A stretch of 64,000 nt of DNA from Sipunculus nudus. Lineage: Eukaryota; Annelida; Sipuncula; Golfingiida; Sipunculidae. Below are positions 1-11,900 of the stretch, in pieces. Where the stretch lies: positions 73,848,618 to 73,912,617 of the forward strand of contig CM049317.1 of assembly GCA_026874595.1 (NCBI GenBank). The letters are read 5' to 3'. A program made the position numbers and the translations under genes. Position 1 is the first letter of the stretch. Each line of letters starts with the position of its first letter. The notes below the pieces were generated by a model. The model ran no database searches. It was not told the origin of the DNA and worked only from the letters and a program-made list of their open reading frames with translations.

Positions 1-345
1 GTTATTTCTGGGGGGTGCAAACACACCCCATAACTTCGAGAATATAGGTCGCAGTGACCTATTTTCAGGTTTGCAAGGAGATCTTTTCATAACCTCTAAG
101 ACTGCATAGGGTTCATGGCCCTAGCCCCTACGGTTATGATTTGTGCCCTGCTAACGGCCGGACGGCCGGCCGGACAGCCGGCCGGACGGACAGATGGAAG
201 GACGCCGGACAAAGACCCATCGCTATAGCCCAGCATGACTGAAAGTCAGCTGAGCTAAAAAATTGAGTTGATTCCCCTACATTTAAGAATTCTTTTGAGG
301 TACTGAGGCAAAAGCACAAATGAGCAACATTACTGAGGGCCATGT
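1..345. repeat. End of a transposed repeat with GC-rich GACGGACAG tract
   Basis: A dense run of GGCCGGACGG-type motifs at about 157-215 is followed by sequence resembling the internal part of the elements at 7310-7425 and 36680-36785 (GACGGACAGATGG, then a conserved stretch ending GAGCTGA..CTAAAA). It is probably the edge of another member of that non-autonomous family, diverged. No gene is recognised. Confidence 0.45.
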
Positions 346-2463
346 CCTCATTTGCTTTGAAAAATTAAAAGATCAAAGAAAAAGGTCTGTGAAACATATT
401 TTTTTGGTGTTCTTATGGTATACTGGTAGGATATGGTATGAATACTGTACATAATATATTATCATACAGCCATGCATTATGGCATCTCAGAATACAATCA
501 TGGTATAATACAATTATAAACTGAGAACAGATTATGACCCCTAAAAGGCTCATTATAGTATACCACTTAAAGCTCTCAAGAGATGAAATGACCTAAGTTA
601 TATAAACTGCTGTTTGCATCTAACCTATATAATATATACCAGATGAGTTACATGGAAATGAGTTAAAACATTCAATCTATGTGTGAAGTTTTTTTTTATA
701 AAGTTAATATCTTCTTACAGTACTAAAAGATCAAAGGATTACAGTCTATCTGAGGCATACTATAGATTAAAATCACTTTTAAATGTTTAATAATTTTATA
801 ATCTTATTTCATTACAAGTTTAAATTTCATTGATAATCACATCAAATTTATACAATTTCATTCAGTGAAGACCTCATTCTAAAAAGATGAATACATATCT
901 CAGGGGCGGATCCAGGATTTAGGGAAAGGGGGGTCCAACCCAGGAGAACTAATGAAAAGCCTAATAAAAGTCCCAAGGTCCGGCAAAGGGGGTGCAGGCT
1001 GCAAAAGTTTGTCTGAAACCCTTAAAAAAGGTTGCTTCAAATAATAAAGGGGAGTCCAGACACCCCCCCCCCCCCCCCACTCCCACCACCTGCTGCATCT
1101 GATAAATCAGGAGAGGCAAATCAGTCAAGCTTTATACAGACTTCAGATCTTGTCTGAAAACTTATCAAGCACTAACAGGCTGCACGAATAGCAGCCTCTA
1201 ACCCTCAAAAACATTTATTTAAATATACAACATTGGTATGTGGTCTATATGCAATATTTATAATCGTATACATGTATATAATCTCTTGATGGCAATCTGG
1301 TCATTCTGTGCCTGTCGAAACAGGATTCCCATAAACATTCTGTTGGTTTTCAATTCTTCTGAGACAAGCTGGTATCTTACTTTAAATAATTCCCTAAATT
1401 TTAAATTTCAGACTATTTCCTTCAGCATATGGAAATGCATAAGTTTCTGTCATTTTGGACATTAAATAAGTTCTGTGATTTTCTTAGTCAAATCAAAGAA
1501 TTTTAAATGTCATATTGACCTTGAAACCAATCTATGCCCATATGAATAACATTTTAATCTGTGAAGTGTCTATCATATAGGATAAAACTAATACATGCCC
1601 TTTTTAATGACATTTCATACATTTTGTGACTACCATATTTACATTAAGTCAAATCTATTTTGTGTATGTGTTTTGACATTAAATCAATTCTGTACAAACT
1701 TAATGACATTTGATTAATGTTTCTGTATATCCTTTTGTCATAAAATCCTTTCTATTCCAGTCTTTTGTGTTTAACTGATAGTAAATACCATTGAATGTAA
1801 ATCCATTTATGCCAATCTTAATGAGATTCTGTATCTATCATATTAAAATTAAACCCAGTCTATGGCCATGTTTCTGACACTTTATCTATTCTGGGTCTGT
1901 TTTATTGATATCAAATCCATTGACACTGAATCCATACTGAGCCCATGTCAGTATCACATTGAATTTATGCCGTGTCTGACTTTTACTGACACTTAACTAG
2001 TTTTGGGATTGTCTATTTTAAATGAACATCTTTCTGTTCTACCTTAATTACAATAAAACAGTCCCTAATCTTGTACTGTTTGGGAGGTTCTTCTATGCCT
2101 GGATGGGCCTGACAAGTCAACTCCAGACACACAAACCTAGATCAACCACAAAACCTTCAACGCCAAGGTCATCTTCTCTAAGAGACGGACAAACATCACT
2201 GGTCCATCTTACAATCATACTAAAATGGAAAAAATTAACTTCTGTTCTATAGAGAATATACATAAAATAAAGTTCTTCATGCCCAAAAAGTGTATGTTCT
2301 TGAGGTATATATTTAAAACACATGAGTTTTGAACATATTACCTTGTTCAGAGATTTAAGTCAATAAACAACACATACCAAGCAAAGTCCTACCTGTACAT
2401 ACCACAGGAACTAATTTACTGCAATAATTGTATTTCAACATAAGCATGCATGTACATACAGAG
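346..2463. other. Downstream flank of NHEJ1, no gene recognised
   Basis: AT-rich sequence with no recognisable coding exon. It contains one CAGGGGCGG element (901-1083, listed separately). The 1480-2000 stretch has recurring TGACA and AAATCAATTCTG-like phrases that suggest an old degenerate repeat, too diverged to define. Confidence 0.4.
901..1083 (+). mobile_element. CAGGGGCGGATCCAGGATTT-type MITE
   Basis: Starts CAGGGGCGGATCCAGGATTT and ends in a C run (1063-1078). Other copies are at 5147-5347, 40530-41216 (interrupted), 56719-56911 (inverted) and 57944-58085. In the best copies the end is the inverted complement of the start (CTGGATCC..). No coding capacity. Confidence 0.65.
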
Positions 2464-2637
2464 TACAGTGAAATCCTGCTGAACGACCACCCTGCTATCA
2501 TGACCACCCTGCTAAGATGACCACTTTTTTGGTCCCAGCCTAAAATAAATGATCATAAAACCTCCCCCTAACACCCCATTAAACAAAACGACTTTGGCTG
2601 GTTCTGCCGGTAGTCATGTTAGCAAGATTTAACTGTA
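2464..2637. mobile_element. Tigger/pogo-like MITE with CAGT termini
   Basis: Imperfect terminal inverted repeats: left TACAGTGAAATCCTGCT, right AGCAAGATTTAACTGTA, whose complement is TACAGTTAAATCTTGCT. TA at both ends fits a TA target duplication. It is 174 bp with no ORF; CAGT..AAA ends are typical of pogo/Tigger derivatives. Confidence 0.6.
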
Positions 2638-3056
2638 TCTGATAATCAATCAAAAAGCAACAAAGGGAAAAACATATAAATGTTAAGAAAAAAGACAAAT
2701 TGTCCACTAACATGTCACTCTTTCTGATTTCTTTGTATTATTTTCATGATACCACATTCTCTCGCTCTACGCACACATTTCCCATTTCATACAAAAAGAT
2801 ATATACACAGAAATATATATATATACATATGTATACACAGAGTGTAGAAAGATAAAGGTTTCTTGGTTATATGTACCCATTTTCACTTACATAGCATACA
2901 TTAAAGTACTACAAAACTGTAAGTTATGTCAATTTTCAAGAATATGCACCAAAGATATCAACCTTCTTTTCAAGGGATGGTACAGCTTGCCAAGAGGTAT
3001 GCCAGATAAGGTATGTTGTATACCACATAAGGATTTTGAGTAGGCCACATCAGGAC

Positions 3057-3062
3057 TTTATT
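3057..3062 (-). promoter_or_regulatory. Candidate NHEJ1 polyadenylation signal (AATAAA)
   Basis: AATAAA on the minus strand about 320 bp past the NHEJ1 stop codon. It is the first canonical hexamer I noticed downstream, and a (GT)n tract at 3178-3192 falls within the predicted 3'UTR. No transcript evidence is available. Confidence 0.4.
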
Positions 3063-3383
3063 AAGCCATATAAGGACTTCTAGTAAGTCACATCAGGACA
3101 CAAAAGGTACTCGTACATACAAACACACCAGAGTAGAAGAAAACATTGGAGCCTCACTGTAAAAAGCTCCACATGTATGTGTGTGTGTGTTTCAGTCCTA
3201 GGGAACTTTTTTACATAAAGAGTAGAGAAAGTTGTACACATATTCACATCTTTGATTAATGCATGTGTGAGAGATACAGTATATATACTATCATACAGCA
3301 ATCTGTGTGTTTATAAACACACATGCACACAACACTAGAGATGGATGGAGGAACACTGGGGCAGATGGATGGAATGTGACGCA

Positions 3384-3488
3384 TCAGAATTTCATCTTCT
3401 TCTTCTTCTTCATCACCTTCTGTTCCTGTTTATCCTCCTCATCGGCCAGTCGTCTCTCTAGCGCCTGCCTCCGCAGCAGTTCTGTGTC
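3384..3488 (-). CDS. NHEJ1: NHEJ1 exon 7 (residues 313-346), Ku-binding-type C-terminus
   Basis: The acceptor is TTTTGTTTGTAG and the stop TGA is at 3384-3386. It encodes a charged helix (ELLRRQALERRLADEEDKQE) and ends KVMKKKKKMKF. Human XLF likewise ends with a basic cluster followed by Phe near the C-terminus, the Ku80-contacting X-KBM. The poly-Lys run is encoded by an (AAG)n tract, which could vary in length. Confidence 0.92.
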   Translation of the reverse strand, partial: DTELLRRQALERRLADEEDKQEQKVMKKKKKMKF

Positions 3489-5868
3489 CTACAAACAAAA
3501 GTAAGGTTACAGTAATGTAGTCGAGTTCACAACCTACGACTCTGAGTGCATGTCTGAGTCTGAGCCAATCGAGTCAGAGTCCAAATCCAAGTCCTTGAGG
3601 TTCAAGTAAAAGTACACCTTCATTGAGTCTGAGTCAATTGGAACCCAAGTCCAAGTCCGAGTCCAATACAAATAGATTTAACAAGCAACTTTAATATTTA
3701 AATATCAGATTATTATGTACCTATTTAAGTTTGTTTATACATGCTTTTACTATAATGGTTATTTACATTAATAGCTCTCAAAAGCTTGGTATATATAATG
3801 TCATTATTTTGTAATACCCTGTTGGTAGTTCGCACATGTATATCAGCTTTTATAATATATGACAGAGTGTTTTTTTTTTTCTACTGGACTTGAGATAGAC
3901 TCGGCCTGATTTCTCAAGTCCTTACCTCTGAAAACATGTCTGAGTCCATGATCATCAAGTCCAAGTCCCTAAAAGAGTGGACTGGAGTCAAGACTAGAGT
4001 CCAAGTTCTGACTCGAGTCCTACATGATTGTAAGGTTATATATTTAAGGGGTCTATTCTGATATCTGATGTCTAATAACTAACGATAATCCCTTTAACCT
4101 CTTAATAAAATAAGCCAGAAAAGGATGACCCCACCGCAAACAGGCTGTTTCTTTTGTTTATATCCACAAGTTTATAACATGTGGGGGCCGCCAAAATAAT
4201 CGAAAACCAATTCAACACAGATAGCTAGTGGCAAGTCAGAGGAACCAAATGACAGTTTGCAACTAATGACCTTTCAACTTCTGCATATACACAACTAACC
4301 ACCTTCAGTTACATGGTTTTCTCTATCTATCAACATGGGAGTATATAGCATACTTACCTACTGCTTGCAGCATGATGTTACAATTACTAGCTGTAGACAG
4401 TTACTTTTTGGTGACAGCATCAATGGCTTGTAGTGGTGATATCAGTATTATCAAGGTAGTACTCAACATCAGACATACCTTGACAGGTGAGTTGTCAGGC
4501 TCTGCAGCCTTTGCAGGGGATTTTGTCGGACTCTTGGTGGGACTTTTCTGTGGAGACATTGTGGGGGTGCCTGCCGTCCCTCCACATAATGATGGAGGCA
4601 GGCGATTAGACCATGATGCACCTGTCTGACCTGGTACACTCGGGTCTGGTGTCCCGTCCTCAGGTAAACTGTCACCTTCCTCATCTGAAATGTTACATAC
4701 ACAGTGATTAACACCTTTAAATATCCTCAGGTAAAATGTCCCTCTGAACATGTAAATATCATACATAGTGATAAAACACCTTTAAATATCCTCAGGTAAA
4801 ATGTCACTCTGAACATGTAAATGTCATACATGGTGATAAAACACCTTTAAATATCCTCAGGTAAAATGTCACTCTGAACATGTAAATATCATACACAGTG
4901 ACAGCCTGTCATCCTCCTCATTTAAATGTTACTTATGAATAATACCCATTCATTATTTTGCAACTGAAGACCTGTTTAGCCAAAGGAAATTAATTGTGAT
5001 CAGACAACCAAGTATCTAATGGTAATTCAGTATGTTTGTAGAGCCTTAATGTACTCACAAATTAGCTCTAAATTGGTTTTTGTGATGCGATTATCAAATC
5101 ATGTTATAGAGTCTGGGAATATGACTTGCATGCAGGTTATCTATAACAGGGGCGGATCCAGGATTTAGGAAAAGGGGGGGGGGGGTTCCAACCCAGGAGG
5201 ACAAACAAAAACCCTAAAAAAAAGTCCTCAGGTCTGAAAAAAGGGGGTCCAGACAGCAAAATTTTGTCTGAAGCCCTTAACAAAACGTTGTTTCTGATGA
5301 AAAAGAGGGGGTCCGGACCCCCTGGACCCCCCCTGGATCCACTTCTGTATAACTGGATGTATGTCAGGTTAGACTTGGGATTTTCCAGAATACTTTCATC
5401 TAATAAAATCAGATGAAACTTTTAAAGTACACTTACAACTCTAATGTAATTGTGACCTACTTTGGGTCATCAAATACGGTTTAGCTTTAATGACAAAATG
5501 CAGAAATGTGGATATGTATGTCTCATATGTCATGTTACAGCTCTGTTACAAAACTATCTGTAGTCATATCTGTAGTAAGGGCTTTGAGGAGAGACTGGGC
5601 AGTTCTATCAGAGAGAGTCTGTACCAAAACTCTTGGATCGTGCATGCCCACAGACCTAGACTGCGCGGTTCTGTCAGAGAGAGGCGCAAACTGCACAGAG
5701 ACTACCCTTCTGCTGTATAACATGTCAACTGATCTGGAATAAAGTCAAGTATCTACATTCTTAGTCTTGTGTCTCTCTCTCCCACCTTGTGATACACATT
5801 GTAACAAAATGACAGCCCTTCAGTATAATGAAGCTTCAAGCCTGGCAAAACTATTTTAATATTAAAAG

Positions 5869-5947
<79 letters not shown>

Positions 5948-8900
5948 ATATATATATTGTCCTGAGTAGGTTCCAGTGCTTGTATTATACTGCTTGATAC
6001 AGCTTAGGTAGAGCAGTTTGCCTAAATGTCAATCATGTTGGATCATCATTTTCCTGCTCTGACTTTCATGCTGGTGTCTTGTATGGTATCACCCTCCTGG
6101 CGATCATCAAATAACTGACGCTCGAGTTGGTATTTTCTCTTTGCACGGTTTGGTAGTTTTAAGTGTCAGCATTTGGAAACTAATTAGCTATGTCTGTTTA
6201 ATAGGATTATTGACTTGTTGCTGCTGTGTATCACTGTGTTGCGAATTATTTTAGAATTAGAATTATATATATATATATATATATAGAAGGTAGTGTTACC
6301 CTCCGATGTAAAGTACTCTATGGCCTACAGACTAGGCAAGAGCGGTATAACTCTGAAGACTATAGATGTGTCGGTACGACACGAATGCCCCCGCCTGGGG
6401 CAAATTAGAAACATTTGTTAAATTTTGTAAAATTTTTTTGAGTTCAGGAGGTGTTGTATGGTCAAAAGTAGGTCAAGAAGGGCAAAATGCAAACTCGATC
6501 TGTAACGGGTCATTATCAAGGAACACACTAAAAATCAGGCCGGTATGCAGGCACTGTGAAAAAAAGTCCATACATATGCATTTTTCATAACAATTTCTGT
6601 CTTTCATGAAATTTTATATGTTCAGGATCTGTCATATGGTCAAAAATAGGTTAACTGGGACGAAACGCGAACTAGACCTGTAAGTGGTCATTATGCGCCC
6701 ACAGACCAAACATTGGGCCAGTATCCTGTAAGCTTTGAATTGCGAAACTAGAATATTAGCAAAAGCTGGTAATCATTTATAAATTTAAATTGGAGAGGTA
6801 TGTACCATGTTTTATAACAATCCACCAAATGCTTCCTGAGAAATAAGCTCCTAAGTTTTTTTCTATACTGAGCTCTGTGACCTTGAAAAGTAGGTCAAAA
6901 CCACCCATCTTTGAACCTGACCAAGATTTTGTAAATATGATGCAAAAGCACTGAAGTAATGAAGTTCCTTAGTTGAATTCCTTTGGAGATATCCTGCACA
7001 AAGGCCAAAATTGAAAAATCAGATAAAATTTTATTAAAAATTCAGAAATTGCAGGTGACGCCAAAATTGTGCAGAACGTACAGACCATCAGTCCCAATGA
7101 TCATAGTAAGTTTTGTGAAAATCCACACAATGGTTCCTGAGATATAAGCTTCTGAGTGTTTTTGTATAATCAGCTCTAAAATGTAGAAAAATGGGTCAAG
7201 GTCACCCATCTTCGAACTTGACCCAGATTTTATCGATATACATCTTCTTTGACGAAATAAAATTCCAACGGTGAATCCTTTTAGAGATATCCCACTGACA
7301 AGGTAAAAGTTAACAGACGCAGAACAGACGGACGGATGGACACCCGACAGACAGATGGACGGATAGAAGGACAGCTTGGGTGAAGACAATAGCCCATCAG
7401 CCTATGAGCTGAAAGCTAAAAACGGCTGTACATGTACATTTGTCATGAAATTTATATTTTTCATGAAATTTTCTATGTTTAGGAGCCGTAAAACAATCAA
7501 AAGTAGGTCAACCAGGACAAAACGCGAACTCGAAATGTAACTGGTCATTATCTGAATACACATAAAAAATCAGGCCAATATCTGCAGGCATTGCGAAAAA
7601 AAGTCCGTACATGTGTTTTTGTCATGAAAATTTCTATTTTTCATGAAATTTTCTAAGTTAAGGAGCTGTAAAACGGTCAAAAGTAGGTCAAACGGGAGGA
7701 AATGCATACACAATCTGTAACTGGTCAATATCTGCATACACACCAAAAATCAGGCCAATATCTGCAAGCATTGCAAAAAAAGGTGGGAACATGTGTATTT
7801 GTCATGAAAATTTCTATTTTTCATGAAATTTTCTAAGTTAAGGAGCAGTAAAACGGTCAAAAGTAGGTCAACCGGTATGAAACGCGAACTCAATCTGTAA
7901 CTGGTCATTATCTGCCACCACACCAAAAATCAGGCAAATATCTGCAAGCATTGCGAAAAAAAGTCCGTACATGTGTATTTGTCATGAAAATTTCTATTTT
8001 TCATGAAATTTTCTAAGTTAAGGAGCAGTAAAACGGTCAAAAGTAGGGCCAACCAGTATGAAATGTGAACTCAATCTGTAACTGGTCATTATCTGCCACC
8101 ACACCAAAATCAGGCCAATATCTGCAGGCATTGCGAAAAAAAGTGCGTACATGTGTATTTGTCATGAAAATTTCTATTTTTCATGAAATTTTCTAAGTTT
8201 AGGAGCCGTAAAACGGTCAAAAGTAGGTCAACTGGGACGAAACGCAAACTCGATCTGTAACTGGTCATTATCTGCCCACACACCAAAAATCAGGCCAATA
8301 TCTGCAAGCATTGCAAAAAAAAAGTCCATACATGTGTATTTGTCATGAACATTTCTATTTTTCATGAAATTTTCTAAGTTAAGGAGCCGTAAAACGGTCA
8401 AAAGACGGTCAACCAGGACGAAAGGAGAACTCGATCTGTAACTGGTCATTATCTGCATACACACCAAAAATCAGGCCAATATCTGCGAAAAAAGTCCGTA
8501 CATGTGTATTTGTCAAGAAAATTTCTAATTTTCATAAAATTTTCTAAGTTAAGGAGCCGTTAAACGGTCAAAAGACGGTCAACCAGGATGAAAAGCAAAA
8601 TCAATCTGCAACTGGTCATTATCTGCATATACACCAAAAATCAGGCCAATATCTGCAAGCATTGCGAAAAAAAGTCCGTACAAAAGAGGGTCAACCAGGA
8701 CGAAAATCGATCTGCAACTGGTCATTATCAGCATACACAACAAAATTCAGGCCAATATCTGCAAGCATTGCGAAAAAAAGTCCGTACATGTGTATTTGTC
8801 ATGAAAATTTCTATTTTTCATGAAATTTTCTAAGTTTAGGAGCCGTAAAACGGTCAAAAGTAGGTCAACAGGGACAAAACGCGAACTCGATCTGTAACTG

Positions 8901-11900
8901 GTCATTATCTGCCCACACACCAAAAATCAGGCCAATATCTGCAGGCATTGCGAAAAAAAGTCCGTACATGTGTATTTGTCATGAAAATTTCTATTTTTCA
9001 TGAAATTTTCTAAGTTTAGGAGCTGTAAAACGGTTAAAAGTAGGTCAACAGGGACAAAACGCGAACTCGATCTGTAACTGGTCATTATCTGCCCATACAC
9101 CAAAAATCAGGCCAATATCTGCAGGCATTGCGAAATAAAGTCCGTACATGTGTATTTGTCATGAAAATTTCTATTTTTCATGAAATTTTCCAAGTTTAGG
9201 AGCCGTAAAACGGTCAAAAGACGGTCAACCAGGACGAAACGAGAACTCGATCTGTAACTGGTCATTATATCTGCATACACACCAAAAATCAGGCCAATAT
9301 CTGCAAGCATTGCGAAAAAAGTCCGTACATGTGTATTTGGCATGAAAATTTCTATTTTTCATGAAATTTTCTAAGTTAAGGAGCCGTAAAATGGTCAAAA
9401 GTAGGTCAACCGGGGCGAAACGCGAACTCGATCTGTAACTGGTCATTATCTGCCCACACACCAAAAATCAGGCCAATATCTGCAGGCATTGCGAAATAAA
9501 GTCCGTACATGTGTATTTGTCATGATAATTTCTATTTTTCATGAAATTTTCTAAGTTTAGGAGCCGTAAAATGGTCAAAAGTAGGTCAACTGGGACGAAA
9601 CACGAACTCGATCTGTAACTGGTCATTATCTGCCCACACACCAAAAATCAGGCCAATATCTGCAAGCATTGCGAATAAAAGTCCGTACATGTGTATTTGT
9701 CATGAAAATTTCTATTTTTCATGAAATTTTCTAAGTTAAGGAGCAGTAAAACGGTCAAAAGTAGGGCCAACCGGTATGAAACGCGAACTCAATCTGTAAC
9801 TGGTCATTATCTGCCACCACACCAAAATCAGGCCAATATCTGCAGGCATTGCGAAAAAAAGTCCGTACATGTGTATTTGTCATGAAAATTTCTATTTTTC
9901 ATGAAATTTTCTAAGTTTAGGAGCTGTAAAACGGTCAAAAGAGGGTCAACCAGGACGAAAAGCGAACATCCGTCTGCAACTGGTCATTATCTGCATACAC
10001 AACAAAATTCAGGCCAATATCTGCAAGCATTGCAAAAAAAAGTCCGTACATGTGTATTTGTCATGAAAATTTCTATTTTTCATGAAATTTTCTAAGTTAA
10101 GGAGCCGTAAAACGGTCAAAATAGGTCAAACTGGACGAAACGCAAACTCGATCTGTAACTGGTCATTATCTGCCCACACACCAAAAATCAGGCCAATATC
10201 TGCAGGCATTGCGAAAAAAAGTCCGTACATGTGTATTTGTCATGAAAATTTCTATTTTTCATGAAATTTTCTAAGTTTAGGAGCTGTAAAACGGTCAAAA
10301 GTAGGTCAACAGGGACAAAACGCGAACTCGATCTGTAACTGGTCATTATCTGCCCATACACCAAAAATCAGGCCAATATCTGCAGGCATTGCGAAATAAA
10401 GTCCGTACATGTGTATTTGTCATGAAAATTTCTATTTTTCATGAAATTTTCTAAGTTAAGGAGCCGTAAATCGGTCAAAAGTAGGTCAACTGGTATGAAA
10501 CGCGAACTCAATCTGTAACTGGTCATTATCTGCCCACACACCAAAAATCAGGCCAATATCTGCAGGCATTGCAAAATAAAGTCCGTACATGTGTATTTGT
10601 CATGAAAATTTCTATTTTTCATGAAATTTTCTAAGTTTAGGAGTCGTAAAACAGTCAAACAGTCAACTGGGACGAAACGCGAACTCGATCTGCAACTGGT
10701 CATTATCTGCATACACAACAAAAATCAGGCAAATATCTGCAAGCATTGCGAAAAAAAGTCTGTACATGTGTATTTGTCATGAAAATTTCTATTTTTCATG
10801 AAATTTTCTAAGTTAAGGAGCCGTAAAACGATCAAAAGTAGGTCAACCGGTACGAAACGCGAACTCGATCTGTAACTGGTCATTATCAGCATACAAACCA
10901 AAAATCAGGCCAATATCTGCAAGCTTTGCAAAAAAAAAGTCTGTACATGTGTTTTTGTCATGAAAATTTCTATTTTTCATGAAATTTTCTAAGTTAAGGA
11001 GCCATAAATTGGTCAAAAGTAGGTCAACAGGGACAAAACGCGAACTCGATCTGTAACTGGTCATTATCTGCCCACACACCAAAAATCAGGCCAATATCTG
11101 CAGGCATTGCGAAATAAAGTCCGTACATGTGTATTTGTCATGATAATTTCTATTTTTCATGAAATTTTCTAAGTTTAGGAGCCGTAAAATGGTCAAAAGT
11201 AGGTCAACTGGGACGAAACACGAACTCGATCTGTAACTGGTCATTATCTGCCCACACACCAAAAATCAGGCCAATATCTGCAAGCATTGCGAATAAAAGT
11301 CCGTACATGTGTATTTGTCATGAAAATTTCTATTTTTCATGAAATTTTCTAAGTTAAGGAGCAGTAAAACGGTCAAAAGTAGGGCCAACCGGTATGAAAC
11401 GCGAACTCAATCTGTAACTGGTCATTATCTGCCACCACACCAAAATCAGGCCAATATCTGCAGGCATTGCGAAAAAAAGTCCGTACATGTGTATTTGTCA
11501 TGAAAATTTCTATTTTTCATGAAATTTTCTAAGTTTAGGAGCTGTAAAACGGTCAAAAGAGGGTCAACCAGGACGAAAAGCGAACATCCGTCTGCAACTG
11601 GTCATTATCTGCATACACAACAAAATTCAGGCCAATATCTGCAAGCATTGCAAAAAAAAGTCCGTACATGTGTATTTGTCATGAAAATTTCTATTTTTCA
11701 TGAAATTTTCTAAGTTAAGGAGCCGTAAAACGGTCAAAATAGGTCAACCTGGACGAAACGCAAACTCGATCTGTAACTGGTCATTATCTGCCCACACACC
11801 AAAAATCAGGCCAATATCTGCAGGCATTGCGAAAAAAAGTCCGTACATGTGTATTTGTCATGAAAATTTCTATTTTTCATGAAATTTTCTAAGTTTAGGA

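Larger units (their letters stand above)
4936..6364. other. Intron 5 segment between exon 6 repeat and satellite element
   Basis: Holds a CAGGGGCGG element (5147-5347) and AT microsatellites at 5870-5957 and 6265-6285. About 5570-5720 contains repeated phrases (GGCAGTTCTATCAGAGAGAGT and a similar phrase about 75 bp later), a possible old direct duplication. No gene recognised. Confidence 0.5.

Noticed and set aside
4372-4629. Plus-strand open frame over exon 6
   Set aside because: It is the antisense shadow of NHEJ1 exon 6, whose minus-strand frame has intact splice sites and a family fit.
6265-6590. Small plus-strand open frames near the left end of copy A
   Set aside because: They read through a microsatellite and diverged satellite units; no protein family recognised.
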